Source: Anaerosporobacter faecicola | GTDB taxonomy: Bacteria; Bacillota; Clostridia; Lachnospirales; Lachnospiraceae | Length of the DNA stretch: 64,000 nucleotides | NCBI RefSeq assembly: GCF_012070565.1 | Contig: NZ_JAAQRO010000030.1 | Location: 248,001-312,000, forward strand | Reading direction: 5' to 3' | Shown: piece after piece, positions 42,132 to 51,564 of the stretch | Layout: every line of letters begins with the position of its first letter | Position numbering within the stretch: position 1 is the first letter of the stretch | The notes under the pieces: model-generated | Database searches by the model: none | What the model saw: only the letters and a program-made list of their open reading frames with translations | Told to the model about the DNA's origin: nothing | Program-made: the position numbers and the translations under genes

Positions 42132-43613
42132 ATGAACATTAAGAAGAAAAACGGAATCTTCCTTGTAATCATTATGTTAATGATCGCATGTATGGGATTG
42201 CCAGGTAAGGTTCAAGCAGATGAAACAACGAATACTTATATAGTGGACAAAGAAAAGGAATTAGCGGTAGGAGAATCCTTTCAGCTACAACTACCATATG
42301 GAATAAATTATTCTTATTCCATGGTTGGTGACTCTAACTGTATCATGATTCAACCAGTTGATTATATGAATTCTCTTTTAATTACTGCCTCCTATCAAGG
42401 GGAAGTAACAATCTATATAACATTTTTTGATAGCAATGGGATATATATAGCGACGGATTCCTGTACGATTACCGTGGTTCAAAGAGGATTACAAGAGGAA
42501 CAGATCGTTTGTGCAGTAGGACAGAAGAAACAGATTCAATTAATGGGGTATCAGACAACACAATCAATTACGTACAGTAGTTCAAATCCAGGGGTTGCCA
42601 CCATTGATGCACAGGGATTGGTAACTGGTGTAGCACAAGGATATACTTCTGTTACGGTAACGGTGGTTCAAACCGATGGAAGTATAGCAACGTATTCTTG
42701 TAGTGTGTCGATTAGTAATCCACAGATGGCGAAAACAGAAGGCAATCTAGCAGTTGGTTGTACTGAAGAACTTGTCATAACGGGATTACAACCGGAAAGT
42801 ACCGTTGTAAAGAAAACAAGCAAAGCATCTGTTGCTGAAGTATGGGAGTACTCCAATACGATTTATGCAGTGAAAAAAGGTAGCGCAAAGATTACATTAG
42901 AAGTTGATGGCGTTACATTAACCTATACAGTAACTGTAACCGATCCAAAAGTAAACGTTAATTTGCTAACTCTAGTGAAAGGGAAGAAATCAACGTTAAA
43001 AGTTAGTGGGATTAACAAGAAGAGTACTGTTACATTCCAGTCAAGCAAATCTTCCGTTGCAAAAGTAGATAAGAACGGAAAAGTAACAGGAAAGAAGAAT
43101 GGATGTGCCTGCGTCACAATTGCAGTAGATGGGAAAGTAATGGAAATTCCAGTGACCGTAGGAAGTACGAAAGTCATTGGAGCGCTACGGTATGGAATTA
43201 AAGCAGTGGGAACGCCTTACAGTCAAGCAAAACGTATGCAAAATGGTTACTATGATTGCAGTAGTTTAACTTGGAGATCTTATCATAGCGTAGGTGTTAA
43301 TATTGGTAGCAAATACTGGGCACCGACGGCAGCAGATATGGCAAAAACCTTAGTGAAGAATAAAAAGGCAGTAGCGTATAAAGCTTTACCAGCTAGTGAA
43401 TTAAAGCCAGGAGATTTGTTGTTCTTTACAAAAACAGATGGAACGGATAATGGAAGATACAAGAATATCTATCATGTAGGAATCTACCTTGGCACATATG
43501 ATGATGGCTCAGAAAATGGATTATTGATCGAAGCTAGACTAAGCGGTGTGGGGATATTTACTTATTGTCCATCAGATAGAAAAGTGGCGGTGGTTGCAAG
43601 ACCAACCAAATAA
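42132..43613 (+). CDS. Secreted NlpC/P60 cell-wall hydrolase with Ig-like repeats
   Basis: A protein of 493 residues with a signal peptide (GIFLVIIMLMIACMGLPGKVQA) and several Big_2 Ig-like domains (for example VATIDAQGLVTGVAQGYTSV and VAKVDKNGKVTGKKNG). The C-terminal NlpC/P60 peptidase domain has the catalytic Cys in YYDCSSLTWRSY, His in IYHVGIYLG and a LKPGDLLFF strand. It should cut peptidoglycan stem peptides at the cell surface. The domain order, Ig repeats before the catalytic domain, differs from the common SH3b-NlpC layout. It is a single-gene unit. Confidence 0.9.
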   Translation: MNIKKKNGIFLVIIMLMIACMGLPGKVQADETTNTYIVDKEKELAVGESFQLQLPYGINYSYSMVGDSNCIMIQPVDYMNSLLITASYQGEVTIYITFFDSNGIYIATDSCTITVVQRGLQEEQIVCAVGQKKQIQLMGYQTTQSITYSSSNPGVATIDAQGLVTGVAQGYTSVTVTVVQTDGSIATYSCSVSISNPQMAKTEGNLAVGCTEELVITGLQPESTVVKKTSKASVAEVWEYSNTIYAVKKGSAKITLEVDGVTLTYTVTVTDPKVNVNLLTLVKGKKSTLKVSGINKKSTVTFQSSKSSVAKVDKNGKVTGKKNGCACVTIAVDGKVMEIPVTVGSTKVIGALRYGIKAVGTPYSQAKRMQNGYYDCSSLTWRSYHSVGVNIGSKYWAPTAADMAKTLVKNKKAVAYKALPASELKPGDLLFFTKTDGTDNGRYKNIYHVGIYLGTYDDGSENGLLIEARLSGVGIFTYCPSDRKVAVVARPTK

Positions 43614-43631
43614 TAAAAACAAGCAATAGAA

Positions 43632-43680
43632 TGGAGTATACAACAAGACACTTTTATAGTTGTATACTCCTTATGTTTTT
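43632..43680. terminator. Bidirectional terminator between NlpC/P60 and gltS genes
   Basis: GGAGTATACAAC and GTTGTATACTCC form a 12-bp stem, with a T-rich tail on the plus strand; it reaches the stop codon of the minus-strand gene. Confidence 0.8.
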
Positions 43681-44881
43681 ATCGTATAAAATTAATAAAT
43701 ATTGTAATGATGGCTGAATTGACAAAGTCAATAAACAAACAGCCAACAATTGGGACTACAAAGTAAGGGGTGTGAACAAAACCATAACGGTTGGTCAATT
43801 CATCCATGTTGGCAATGGCATTTGGAGTTGCACCCATTCCAAAGCCGCAGGTTGCTGAAGCGAAGACAGCAGCTTCGTAATTTTTTCCCATCACACGATA
43901 GGTGATGATGTAAGCAAAAAGACCGACCAACAATGCCTGGGAGAACAACATGATGATCAATGGGAAAGCAAGATCGAATAATTCCCATAATCGTAGTCCC
44001 ATAAGAGCCATGGTGAGGAAGAAGGATAGACTCAAACCACCCAGTGTCTCAATTTCTTTTTCAAAGATATTCTTCTTACGGTAATCATAGATATTACGAA
44101 TGATTGCAGCAACAATCATTGCTCCAATGTAGGAAGGAAAGGTTAGTTCTAATTTCTCAATCAGATCGGAAAGAATGGAACCAAGTCCCATGGCAATGAA
44201 TAGAAGACAGGCGCCATTCATAAGACGTTTAAAGGAGAGAATATTGTGATTCTCTTCATTGTAATCACCAACTTCATCCGGTAATTTCTCTGAGTTTTCA
44301 TCTTTAATCGTCTTTAATTTATGATTATGGATTAAACCACGTGCAACTAGCCCTCCAATAATACTTCCCATAATCAATCCAAAGGTAGCAGAAGCAACGG
44401 AAACAGTAGTTGCACCAGTTATGCCCATGTCCTCTAAGATGGGACCAAAAGAACCTGCGGTTCCATGTCCTCCGATCATAGGAATGGAAGCAGTACATAG
44501 TCCTAATAATGTAGGGAGCTTAAACAAAGTAGCCAGTGTTACACCAAGGGTATTCTGCAGTACAACAAGGATAGCTGCTAACCCTAAGTATATGATTACT
44601 TTGATACCTCCTTTTTTTAATACTTGAAAACTGGCGGTAAAACCGATACTGGTAAAGAAAGCGGTCATAAAGATGCTTTGTAATGTTGTGTCTAGATGTA
44701 TAGTTGCAATATTTGTTAACTTGCAAAACAAGATGACTAATGCGAAGATAAGTCCGCCAACAACAGATGGTGGAATACAGTATTTTTTTATGAAAGAGAT
44801 TCGATTGCGCGTGAATTTCCCAATATAAAATACAATGGAAACCAATGCCATAGTTCTGTAAATGTCTAAATTTAATTCCAT
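43679..44881 (-). CDS. gltS: Sodium/glutamate symporter GltS
   Basis: A protein of 400 residues with about ten to twelve membrane helices in two inverted halves. The diagnostic GltS segments are IPMIGGHGTAGSFGPILEDMG and the mirrored AVFASATCGFGMGATPNAIANM, which hold the Na+ and glutamate site. It imports glutamate with Na+. The start at 44881 (AAAGGAAC upstream on the minus strand) gives the usual N-terminus MELNLDIYRTMALV; a longer frame reaching 45079 has no ribosome binding site. It is divergent from the NSS transporter gene. Confidence 0.93.
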   Translation of the reverse strand: MELNLDIYRTMALVSIVFYIGKFTRNRISFIKKYCIPPSVVGGLIFALVILFCKLTNIATIHLDTTLQSIFMTAFFTSIGFTASFQVLKKGGIKVIIYLGLAAILVVLQNTLGVTLATLFKLPTLLGLCTASIPMIGGHGTAGSFGPILEDMGITGATTVSVASATFGLIMGSIIGGLVARGLIHNHKLKTIKDENSEKLPDEVGDYNEENHNILSFKRLMNGACLLFIAMGLGSILSDLIEKLELTFPSYIGAMIVAAIIRNIYDYRKKNIFEKEIETLGGLSLSFFLTMALMGLRLWELFDLAFPLIIMLFSQALLVGLFAYIITYRVMGKNYEAAVFASATCGFGMGATPNAIANMDELTNRYGFVHTPYFVVPIVGCLFIDFVNSAIITIFINFIR

Positions 44882-45199
44882 ATATTTTGTTCCTTTCGTA
44901 AATTTCGTGCAGTATCTATCATAGCTGATAGAAGATAAAAAGTAAATAATGATACTAAAATAATAATATCCTGTTATATTCAGTGTCTCCATTCGATGAA
45001 AAAAAATCCGAAATAAATGATAGAGAGATTCGATTTGGATTAATTCAATAATGAGAGAGGTACAATAAAATATAACCAAAAATAACCATGTGTAAATCGG
45101 TTGACAGAAAGGGGATATTTCGATATATTTATACGGTGTCTTTATTACACGTACACTTTAGCGCATTAATACATATGTGCGTTAAAATATGGAGGATAT
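44882..45199. other. Divergent intergenic region between two Na+ symporter genes
   Basis: It holds a promoter for the plus-strand gene (TTGACA 45101-45106, 17 bases, TATATT 45124-45129). A leader hairpin TTTAGCGCA/TGTGCGTTAAA (about 45158-45190) lies just before the ribosome binding site. The minus-strand side is A+T-rich and I saw no clear promoter there. Confidence 0.6.
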
Positions 45200-46564
45200 A
45201 TGGAAAGAGAAAAGTTTAAGTCGAGATTAGGATTCATACTGCTGTCCGCTGGCTGTGCGATCGGTATAGGAAATGTATGGAGATTCCCTTATGTTGTGGG
45301 AAATAGTGGCGGAGGAGTATTTGTTTTATTCTACTTGTTCTTTCTATTCATATTGGGTTTACCAATTATGACGATGGAATTCGCAGTGGGAAGAGCTAGT
45401 AGAAAAAGTGCGGTAAAAGCTTTTCAGACATTAGAGAAGGAAGGACATAGGTGGCATTATCATGGATATGCAGCCATGATCGGTAATTATCTGTTAATGA
45501 TGTTCTATACAACAGTATCAGGTTGGATGTTAAATTATTTTGTTAATATGGCTACTGGGAAATTTGTTGATGCCGATGCTGCTGGAATAAAACAGCAATT
45601 TGCTGATATGTTAGGGGATCCTAAGGTTATGACCTTTTGGATGATTGTAGTTGTGGTATTGGGATTTGCCATTTGTTCCCTTGGGTTACAAAAGGGTGTG
45701 GAGAAGATTACAAAAATCATGATGCTTGCATTGTTAGCAATCATGGTGGTTTTGGCTGTAGTAAGTATGATGCTAAAGGGAGGGCAAAAAGGTCTGGCTT
45801 TCTATCTGATACCCGATCTACATAAGATGAAGGAAATCGGTATTGGGAAAGTAATCGTCTCTGCAATGAACCAGGCATTTTTTACATTGAGTCTTGGAAT
45901 TGGTTCCATGGCTATCTTTGGTAGTTACTTAGGGAAGGAACGGACTTTATTAGGAGAGTCCATTAACATCGCATTTTTGGATACATTTGTAGCAATTGTT
46001 GCGGGCTTAATCATTTTCCCTGCCTGTTTTGCATTTGGAGTAAATCCAGATAGTGGTCCAAGTCTAATCTTTATCACTTTACCCAATATATTCAATGCAA
46101 TGCCAGGTGGACGTTTCTGGGGAAGCTGTTTCTTCTTGTTTATGGCGTTTGCTTCCCTATCCACTGTAATCGCAGTATTTGAAAATCTCATGTCTTCCTG
46201 TATGGATTTGTGGGGATTCAGTAGAAAGAAATCAGCCATATTAAATGGAATCTTCATGTGCTTCGCATCAATGCCTTGCGTACTTGGGTTCAACCTTCTC
46301 TCAGAATTTCAACCTTTAGGAGCGGGAACCACGATTCTTGATTTGGAGGACTTTATTGTAAGCAATCTGCTTCTACCAATTGGTTCTCTTATCTTCACCC
46401 TATTTTGTGTAAGCAGATATGGTTGGGGATTTGAGAATTATCGTAAGGAAGTAAATGAAGGGAAAGGGCTAAAAATACCGCGTTTCTTGCGTGGTTACTG
46501 TAGGTTTGTACTACCCGTTATTATTATTGTTGTTATTTTGAATGGTTTATTATCGGTATTTTGA
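45200..46564 (+). CDS. Sodium-dependent transporter, NSS (SNF) family
   Basis: A protein of 454 residues of the LeuT-fold neurotransmitter:sodium symporter family, with the conserved start LSAGCAIGIGNVWRFPYVVGNSGGGVFVLFY (Na+ and substrate site of TM1) and TM6/TM8 blocks FFTLSLGIGSMAIFGSYL and FLFMAFASLSTVIAVFE. About eleven or twelve helices are predicted, and the short C-terminus is typical of bacterial members. The substrate is probably an amino acid such as Tyr, Trp or Ala; it cannot be narrowed from sequence by eye. GGAGG precedes the ATG. Confidence 0.93.
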   Translation: MEREKFKSRLGFILLSAGCAIGIGNVWRFPYVVGNSGGGVFVLFYLFFLFILGLPIMTMEFAVGRASRKSAVKAFQTLEKEGHRWHYHGYAAMIGNYLLMMFYTTVSGWMLNYFVNMATGKFVDADAAGIKQQFADMLGDPKVMTFWMIVVVVLGFAICSLGLQKGVEKITKIMMLALLAIMVVLAVVSMMLKGGQKGLAFYLIPDLHKMKEIGIGKVIVSAMNQAFFTLSLGIGSMAIFGSYLGKERTLLGESINIAFLDTFVAIVAGLIIFPACFAFGVNPDSGPSLIFITLPNIFNAMPGGRFWGSCFFLFMAFASLSTVIAVFENLMSSCMDLWGFSRKKSAILNGIFMCFASMPCVLGFNLLSEFQPLGAGTTILDLEDFIVSNLLLPIGSLIFTLFCVSRYGWGFENYRKEVNEGKGLKIPRFLRGYCRFVLPVIIIVVILNGLLSVF

Positions 46565-46818
46565 TAAATTGATGATGTTGATGATGCAAGGTTTAATGGT
46601 TATTTCACTTTGACATAATATAATTGTGTCAGGTGGTTAACAATAAAAGGAATTCTGTCGATATGTATAATGAATTGTATATTTGCTTTTATATGCACAA
46701 TTTACCATATTTAGCCAGCCTCTGTTGGATAAATTGAACGTAAAGAGAGATATGCAGTAATTTGCGAAAAGTAAAAGGAATCAGTAGGATCCTATACATA
46801 TCGATGGGAGGTATAGAG

Positions 46819-47736
46819 ATGAATGTAAAGTATAATGGTTTAGGGAGCATTGATCATAGTACACAACATTTGGAAGTAGCCACAGGTAAACAAAAAACTG
46901 TCCAAGAAAAGAGGATGGAAGAAGAAGAGAAGAAAGCAGCACAAGGGAATACATTACGTGCGACGGATTTGAATTTGACACAGGATATTCCGGCTATGAA
47001 GAAAATGAATGCCAAGAAAGAAGCTATGAAGAAACTGGGGGATGTGTTCTCTAGCCAACTTAAGACAGATAATGAGATGGCTACTCGTGCGGAACATATG
47101 GAAGAGTTGGAACAACAGGCACAAGCCGCACAGCAAGAGATAGACAAGATTGATGAAAGTAAGGCTGCATTAGCGAAAGAATATGAAGGAAATGAACAAG
47201 ACCCTGAATATCAAAGTAAGATGCTGGAATTAGATAAATCAAAAGAAGAATTCACATCCCGTCTTAATTCTGCACGGTCAGAAAAAGAAGGCGAGAGTAT
47301 GACGATCAATGCAATTCATCTTGCCTTGTTGAAGGAAGATCCAATGGTTGGCGCACAAAAAGAAGCGGATAAGATCATGGACAGTGCCAACAAGGAATTT
47401 GCAAATGCTCTTTTGAATGAAGCAAAAGATGCTATCGATGAAAAATTGGAAAAGCAAATGGAAGAAGCGAAAGAGAAAAAAGAAGAAAAAGAAGAAGAGG
47501 AAGCAAAACAGGTCGAGAGAGAAAAAGAACAGGAACAACTTCAAAATGTGCATGATAATACAAAAGATCCACTAGAGGTTAAGGTTGAAAACAATGATGT
47601 AACGGATACATCTGATATGATTCAGACTGCTGAAATTACCCATGGGAAGATTCAAAGTGAGATTAAGAATCTTCTTAAGACGCAGCAATTAGTGGAAGAG
47701 GATCTAAAGGGATTAGAAGTTGACCAGCAATTATAG
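46819..47736 (+). CDS. Coiled-coil cytoplasmic protein of unknown function
   Basis: A protein of 305 residues, highly charged, with several long coiled coils (MATRAEHMEELEQQAQAAQQ and a Glu/Lys-only stretch near residues 205-235). No signal peptide or membrane segment is present. The N-terminus (MNVKYNGLGSIDHS) and C-terminus (LLKTQQLVEEDLKGLEV) are less repetitive. I do not recognise a family; in Lachnospiraceae such proteins are annotated hypothetical. The ATG at 46819 follows GGGAGG; an in-frame ATG at 46762 lacks one. Confidence 0.65.
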   Translation: MNVKYNGLGSIDHSTQHLEVATGKQKTVQEKRMEEEEKKAAQGNTLRATDLNLTQDIPAMKKMNAKKEAMKKLGDVFSSQLKTDNEMATRAEHMEELEQQAQAAQQEIDKIDESKAALAKEYEGNEQDPEYQSKMLELDKSKEEFTSRLNSARSEKEGESMTINAIHLALLKEDPMVGAQKEADKIMDSANKEFANALLNEAKDAIDEKLEKQMEEAKEKKEEKEEEEAKQVEREKEQEQLQNVHDNTKDPLEVKVENNDVTDTSDMIQTAEITHGKIQSEIKNLLKTQQLVEEDLKGLEVDQQL

Positions 47737-47792
47737 ATTATTTTGTTTAAGAATTCTCTCTTGGTAATCCTGTTTCACAGGAGGTAGAATTC

Positions 47793-48242
47793 GTGAAAGT
47801 AGTAATTCAACGTGTCAACCATGCTTCAGTAGCAGTGGACGGAGAAGTAATCGGTAAAATTAATCGTGGATTGCTCCTCTTTCTTGGAGTTGGCATGGAA
47901 GACACAGAAGAAATCGCTGATAAATTCATAGAAAAAATCTGTAAATTACGGATTTTTGAAGATGAGAATGGTAAGACCAATCTTTCCATACAGGATGTAC
48001 AAGGTGAACTTTTAGTAATATCCCAATTTACTCTTTATGCAGATTGCAAGAAAGGAAATCGTCCAAGTTTTGTGAATGCTGGGAAACCAGAAGTCGCAAA
48101 TCGGCTTTATGAGTATTTTCTAGAGGAGAGCCGTAAGAAGTTGCCTGTTGTAGAAGCAGGTAGATTTGGAGCGGATATGAAGGTTGACCTTGAGAATGAT
48201 GGCCCATTTACAATTGTATTAGACGATCAAATCATCAAGTAG
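47793..48242 (+). CDS. dtd: D-aminoacyl-tRNA deacylase
   Basis: A protein of 149 residues matching the full length of DTD, which removes D-amino acids (and glycine) from mischarged tRNA. The two cross-subunit motifs are present: [17 protein letters not shown] and the C-terminal GPFTIVLD (the NGPFT or Gly-cisPro type loop). The GTG start has CACAGGAGG upstream, and the MKVVIQRV start is invariant in the family. It is often downstream of relA/spoT; here it stands after the coiled-coil gene and before a terminator. Confidence 0.95.
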   Translation: MKVVIQRVNHASVAVDGEVIGKINRGLLLFLGVGMEDTEEIADKFIEKICKLRIFEDENGKTNLSIQDVQGELLVISQFTLYADCKKGNRPSFVNAGKPEVANRLYEYFLEESRKKLPVVEAGRFGADMKVDLENDGPFTIVLDDQIIK

Positions 48243-48249
48243 TATTGAG

Positions 48250-48307
48250 ACAGTGTAGACAATCGTTGCACATGTAGCGCAATATGATTAGTCTACGCTG
48301 TTTTTTT
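48250..48307 (+). terminator. Terminator of dtd
   Basis: ACAGTGTAGAC and GTCTACGCTGT pair outside an inner TTGC/GCAA hairpin and are followed by T7. Confidence 0.85.
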
Positions 48308-48356
48308 GCTTTCAGGTAATCATGGCGTTTCTGCCAATCTATCAAAGAACGAAGTA

Positions 48357-48660
48357 GCATTCATCGCATCATACGATCAAATTTGCAAAGTACCCGTGCA
48401 GAGCCAATCTCGAAAACACAAAGTGTTTCCTCGATTTGGCGTATCCGCCAAATAAATTAGAAAAAACTGATACTCACGAAAGCAAGCATTCATCGCATCA
48501 TTTTTTCGAATTTGCAAAGTACCCGTGCAGAGCCAATCTCGAAAACACAAAGTGTTTCCTCGATTTGGCGTATCCGCCAAATAAATTAGAAAAAACTGAT
48601 ACTCACGAATGCAAGCATTCATCGCATCATTTTTTTCTAATTTGCTTGGCTCTGAACGGG
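48357..48660. repeat. 129-bp tandem repeat with hairpins and inverted ends (2.3 copies)
   Basis: Copy 1 runs 48357-48485 and copy 2 48486-48614, each 129 bases and nearly identical after the first 25 bases. A partial third copy follows from 48615. Each unit has a hairpin AACAC-AAA-GTGTT inside AGCCAA...TTTGGC, a hairpin TTTGGCG/CGCCAAA, and a long stem AAATTAGAAAAAA with TTTTTTC(T/G)AATTT around GAATGC-AA-GCATTC. The array ends with TTGGCTCTGAACGGG (48646-48660), the inverted form of CCCGTGCAGAGCCAA at 48393 and 48522. Confidence 0.88.
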
Positions 48661-48672
48661 GAAAATTATGTA

Positions 48673-48711
48673 TTGACAAATTGATATCATATTATTATTA
48701 TTATTATTATT
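48673..48711 (+). promoter_or_regulatory. metNIQ promoter overlapping an ATT trinucleotide run
   Basis: TTGACA (48673-48678) is followed at 17 bases by TATTAT (48696-48701), which lies inside seven ATT repeats (48691-48711). No S-box or other known methionine riboswitch is seen between here and metN. Confidence 0.55.
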
Positions 48712-48810
48712 ATATCATATAAAACATATATAATTAATAGGAAATAAAAAACAAATCAAAAATGATTGGAGAAAATCCATATTCTTAGTTATAGAAGGAG
48801 AGGTGATGGG

Positions 48811-49818
48811 ATGAGACCAATGATCCAGATTAAGAATGTATCCAAATCATTTCCAAGTAAAGCTGGGAAAGTGGATGCGTTACAGAATATATCCATTGAC
48901 ATGGAGCAGGGAGATATCTTTGGTATAATCGGCATGTCAGGTGCAGGAAAGAGTACATTGGTACGATGTATTAATTTCTTGGAACGTCCTACAGAAGGTA
49001 CGGTTTTAATTGATGGAAAAGACCTACAGACGATTTCGAACAAAGAGTTGAGAAAAACAAGACAAGAGATTGCAATGATCTTCCAGCATTTTAATTTATT
49101 AATGCAAAGAACTGTAATTGATAACATCTGTTTTCCTCTTGAAATTGCAGGCGTACGTAAGAAAAAAGCCAGAGAACGGGCAAAGGAACTATTAAAGATC
49201 GTTGGATTAGAGCACAAAGAGAATGCCTATCCTGCACAATTGTCTGGGGGACAGAAGCAGAGAGTAGCAATTGCAAGAGCGATAGCCAATAATCCAAAGA
49301 TCCTGCTTTGTGATGAGGCGACTAGTGCACTTGACCCAGAAACCACGAATGCTATCTTAAATCTTTTAAAAGACATCAATAAACGTTTTGGTATAACCAT
49401 TGTGGTTATTACGCATGAGATGAAAGTCATTCAAAAAATCTGTAATAAAGTTGCCATCTTAAGTGGAGGAACGTTGGCAGAAACAGGACTTGTTAAGGAT
49501 ATCTTCACAGAACCAAAAACGGAAGAAGCGAAACGTCTTGTATACCAAGGAACAGAGACGACGGCCTACATGAGGGGAAAACATTTTGTTCGAATCGTAT
49601 TCAACGAACAATCATCTTTTGAACCAGTAATCAGTAATATGATCCTGTCCTTCCAAACTCCAATCAATATCATGGGTGCGGATACCCATAATATAGGTGG
49701 CAAGGCTATTGGAGAGATGATCTTGCAATTACCGGAAGAAAAGGAGATAGCAGATAAGATGATCGCATATCTGATCAATCGAAAGTTAGCAGTAGAGGAG
49801 GTGGATATTCATGTTTAA
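48811..49818 (+). CDS. metN: Methionine ABC transporter ATP-binding protein
   Basis: A protein of 335 residues with Walker A GMSGAGKST, signature LSGGQKQR, Walker B ILLCDEATSALD and H-loop ITHEMKVI. A C-terminal NIL domain of about 80 residues (VRIVFNEQSSFEPVISNMIL) binds methionine for trans-inhibition in MetN. It powers uptake of D/L-methionine with MetI and MetQ, which follow directly. Its end overlaps metI by eight bases. I chose the ATG at 48811 with AAGGAGAGG upstream over an in-frame ATG at 48766. Confidence 0.94.
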   Translation: MRPMIQIKNVSKSFPSKAGKVDALQNISIDMEQGDIFGIIGMSGAGKSTLVRCINFLERPTEGTVLIDGKDLQTISNKELRKTRQEIAMIFQHFNLLMQRTVIDNICFPLEIAGVRKKKARERAKELLKIVGLEHKENAYPAQLSGGQKQRVAIARAIANNPKILLCDEATSALDPETTNAILNLLKDINKRFGITIVVITHEMKVIQKICNKVAILSGGTLAETGLVKDIFTEPKTEEAKRLVYQGTETTAYMRGKHFVRIVFNEQSSFEPVISNMILSFQTPINIMGADTHNIGGKAIGEMILQLPEEKEIADKMIAYLINRKLAVEEVDIHV

Positions 49819-50476
49819 TGAAACCACAATAAGAATGCTACAAGACGGTTTAGTGGAAACGTTGTACATGACTCTCATATCTGTTTGTATGGGGTATCTG
49901 TTAGGGCTGCCAATGGGTGTTATCTTAACCATTACAGATAAAAAGGGAATACGACCAAACGCTGTTATCTACAAGATATTAGATGTGTTTTCTAATATCG
50001 TTCGCAGTATTCCGTTCATTATCCTGGTTGTATTGTTGATTCCATTCACTCGTTTAATCATTGGAAAAAGTTATGGATCGACAGCAACCATTGTTCCACT
50101 TGTGATTGCAGCTACACCATTCATCGGTCGTATGGTGGAATCTTCCCTAAAGGAGGTTGATCAAGGTGTGATCGAAGCAGCACAAAGTATGGGGGCATCC
50201 ACTTGGACAATCATTCGAAAAGTACTTTTAGTGGAAGCTAGAACACCACTATTAGTTGGTGCAACCATTGCGGTAGGAACAATCTTAGGGTATTCCGCTA
50301 TGGCAGGTGCCGTTGGAGGAGGAGGTCTGGGTGATATAGCGATTCGTTATGGTTATTACCGTTATCAGACGGATATTATGATTGTTACCATCGTACTTTT
50401 AGTTGTATTAGTGCAGCTATTACAAGGATTTGGTATGTTTTTATCTAAGAAATTAGATCGAAGAAATACGAAATAG
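49811..50476 (+). CDS. metI: Methionine ABC transporter permease
   Basis: A protein of 221 residues with five membrane helices and the binding-protein-dependent permease coupling loop (IEAAQSMGASTWTIIRKVLLVEA) that docks MetN. Length and sequence (GGGGLGDIAIRYGYYRYQTD) are typical of MetI. It forms the membrane channel of the methionine importer. GTAGAGGAGG lies within the end of metN, so the two are translationally coupled. Confidence 0.95.
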   Translation: MFNETTIRMLQDGLVETLYMTLISVCMGYLLGLPMGVILTITDKKGIRPNAVIYKILDVFSNIVRSIPFIILVVLLIPFTRLIIGKSYGSTATIVPLVIAATPFIGRMVESSLKEVDQGVIEAAQSMGASTWTIIRKVLLVEARTPLLVGATIAVGTILGYSAMAGAVGGGGLGDIAIRYGYYRYQTDIMIVTIVLLVVLVQLLQGFGMFLSKKLDRRNTK

Positions 50477-50492
50477 TTGAGGAGGAGACAGT

Positions 50493-51347
50493 ATGAAAAA
50501 ACAAATTTTAAAAGTAGCAGTAATTGGAGCTTTAGCAGCGTTGGTGTTAACAGGTTGCAAAAAGAAGGATTCAGGTTCTTCCACAGATACAGCCGCAGGA
50601 ACAACAGTAGAATCAAAAGTAATCAAAGTAGCAGCATCCACAACGCCACATGCAGAAATCCTAAGTGAGGCAAAAAAATTGTTGGCAGAAGAAGGCTGGG
50701 ATCTTCAAGTGACAGAATTCAGTGACTATGTTCAGCCGAATCTTGTTGTAGAGAGCGGTGATTTTGATGCGAATTATTTTCAACATATTCCATATCTAGA
50801 GAGTTTTAATGATGAACAGAAAACACATCTTGTTAATGCAGGTGGAATCCATTATGAACCATTTGGTATCTATCCAGGTAAAAAAGATGACCTGAACGAT
50901 CTTGCCAAAGGTGATGTAATTGCTGTGCCAAATGATACAACAAATGAAGCAAGAGCATTGTTACTGTTACAAGACAATGGAATCATAACGTTAAATGAAG
51001 GTGTGGGCCTTGAAGCTACCGTAAATGATATTAAAGAAAATCCATATGGTATTGAGATTCAAGAACTTGAAGCTGCACAGGTTTCCCGTGTGGTACCAGA
51101 AGTTGCATTTGTTGTTTTAAATGGAAACTATGCATTAGAAGCAGGATTTTCCGTTGCAAAAGATGCAGTTGCGTATGAAGCCTCAGATTCAGAAGCAGCA
51201 AAGACCTATGTGAATGTCATTGCAGTAAAAGAAGGAAATGAAGAAAAAGAAGGCATTCAGAAGTTGGTTGAAGTATTAAAATCAGACAAAATTCAGCAAT
51301 TTATAACGGATACGTATGATGGAGCAGTTGTACCTTTTGTAGAGTAA
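50493..51347 (+). CDS. metQ: Methionine-binding lipoprotein
   Basis: A protein of 284 residues with a lipoprotein signal (IGALAALVLTGC, lipobox LTGC at residue 24) and the NlpA/MetQ fold. Markers are KVAASTTPHAEIL, DFDANYFQHIPYLESF, HYEPFGIYPGK and AVPNDTTNEARALLLLQ. It captures methionine outside the membrane and delivers it to MetNI. A GGAGGAG site 8 bases upstream and the 16-base gap from metI place it in the same operon. It ends the unit before the inverted repeat at 51458. Confidence 0.95.
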   Translation: MKKQILKVAVIGALAALVLTGCKKKDSGSSTDTAAGTTVESKVIKVAASTTPHAEILSEAKKLLAEEGWDLQVTEFSDYVQPNLVVESGDFDANYFQHIPYLESFNDEQKTHLVNAGGIHYEPFGIYPGKKDDLNDLAKGDVIAVPNDTTNEARALLLLQDNGIITLNEGVGLEATVNDIKENPYGIEIQELEAAQVSRVVPEVAFVVLNGNYALEAGFSVAKDAVAYEASDSEAAKTYVNVIAVKEGNEEKEGIQKLVEVLKSDKIQQFITDTYDGAVVPFVE

Positions 51348-51457
51348 AGGTACTGTTCGAGTATTCTTAAAAATGAAAGTGGTAGAAATTTACAATATTA
51401 TTTTCGTTGAAATTAAGCGGAAAATGTAATATAGTAATAAATACGTTTATGATGTGC

Positions 51458-51521
51458 GGGTCAAAAAGTCATGTTCTTTCATGCAAGCATGGGAAACATG
51501 ACTTTTTGACCCTTGTATCAT
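51458..51521. terminator. Large 18-bp inverted repeat after metQ, with dispersed-repeat 3' half
   Basis: GGGTCAAAAAGTCATGTT pairs perfectly with its complement ending at 51512, with a small CATG-CAAG-CATG hairpin in the loop. No clear T tract follows (TTGTATCATTTATTTT). The 3' part TTTTGACCCTTGTATCAT (51504-51521) recurs at 55319-55336 with one change. Confidence 0.7.
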
Positions 51522-51564
51522 TTATTTTCAAGTGAAAAAGTAAAGTAGGGAGAAGAAGTATCAA

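Noticed and set aside
48377-48679. A 100-codon minus-strand frame with two 43-residue repeats
   Set aside because: Its repeats simply follow the 129-bp DNA repeat, there is no ribosome binding site, and the sequence is dominated by hairpins; I treat it as a by-product of the repeat.
48661-48810. S-box (SAM) riboswitch expected before metNIQ
   Set aside because: None of the conserved S-box blocks is present in the A+T-rich leader.
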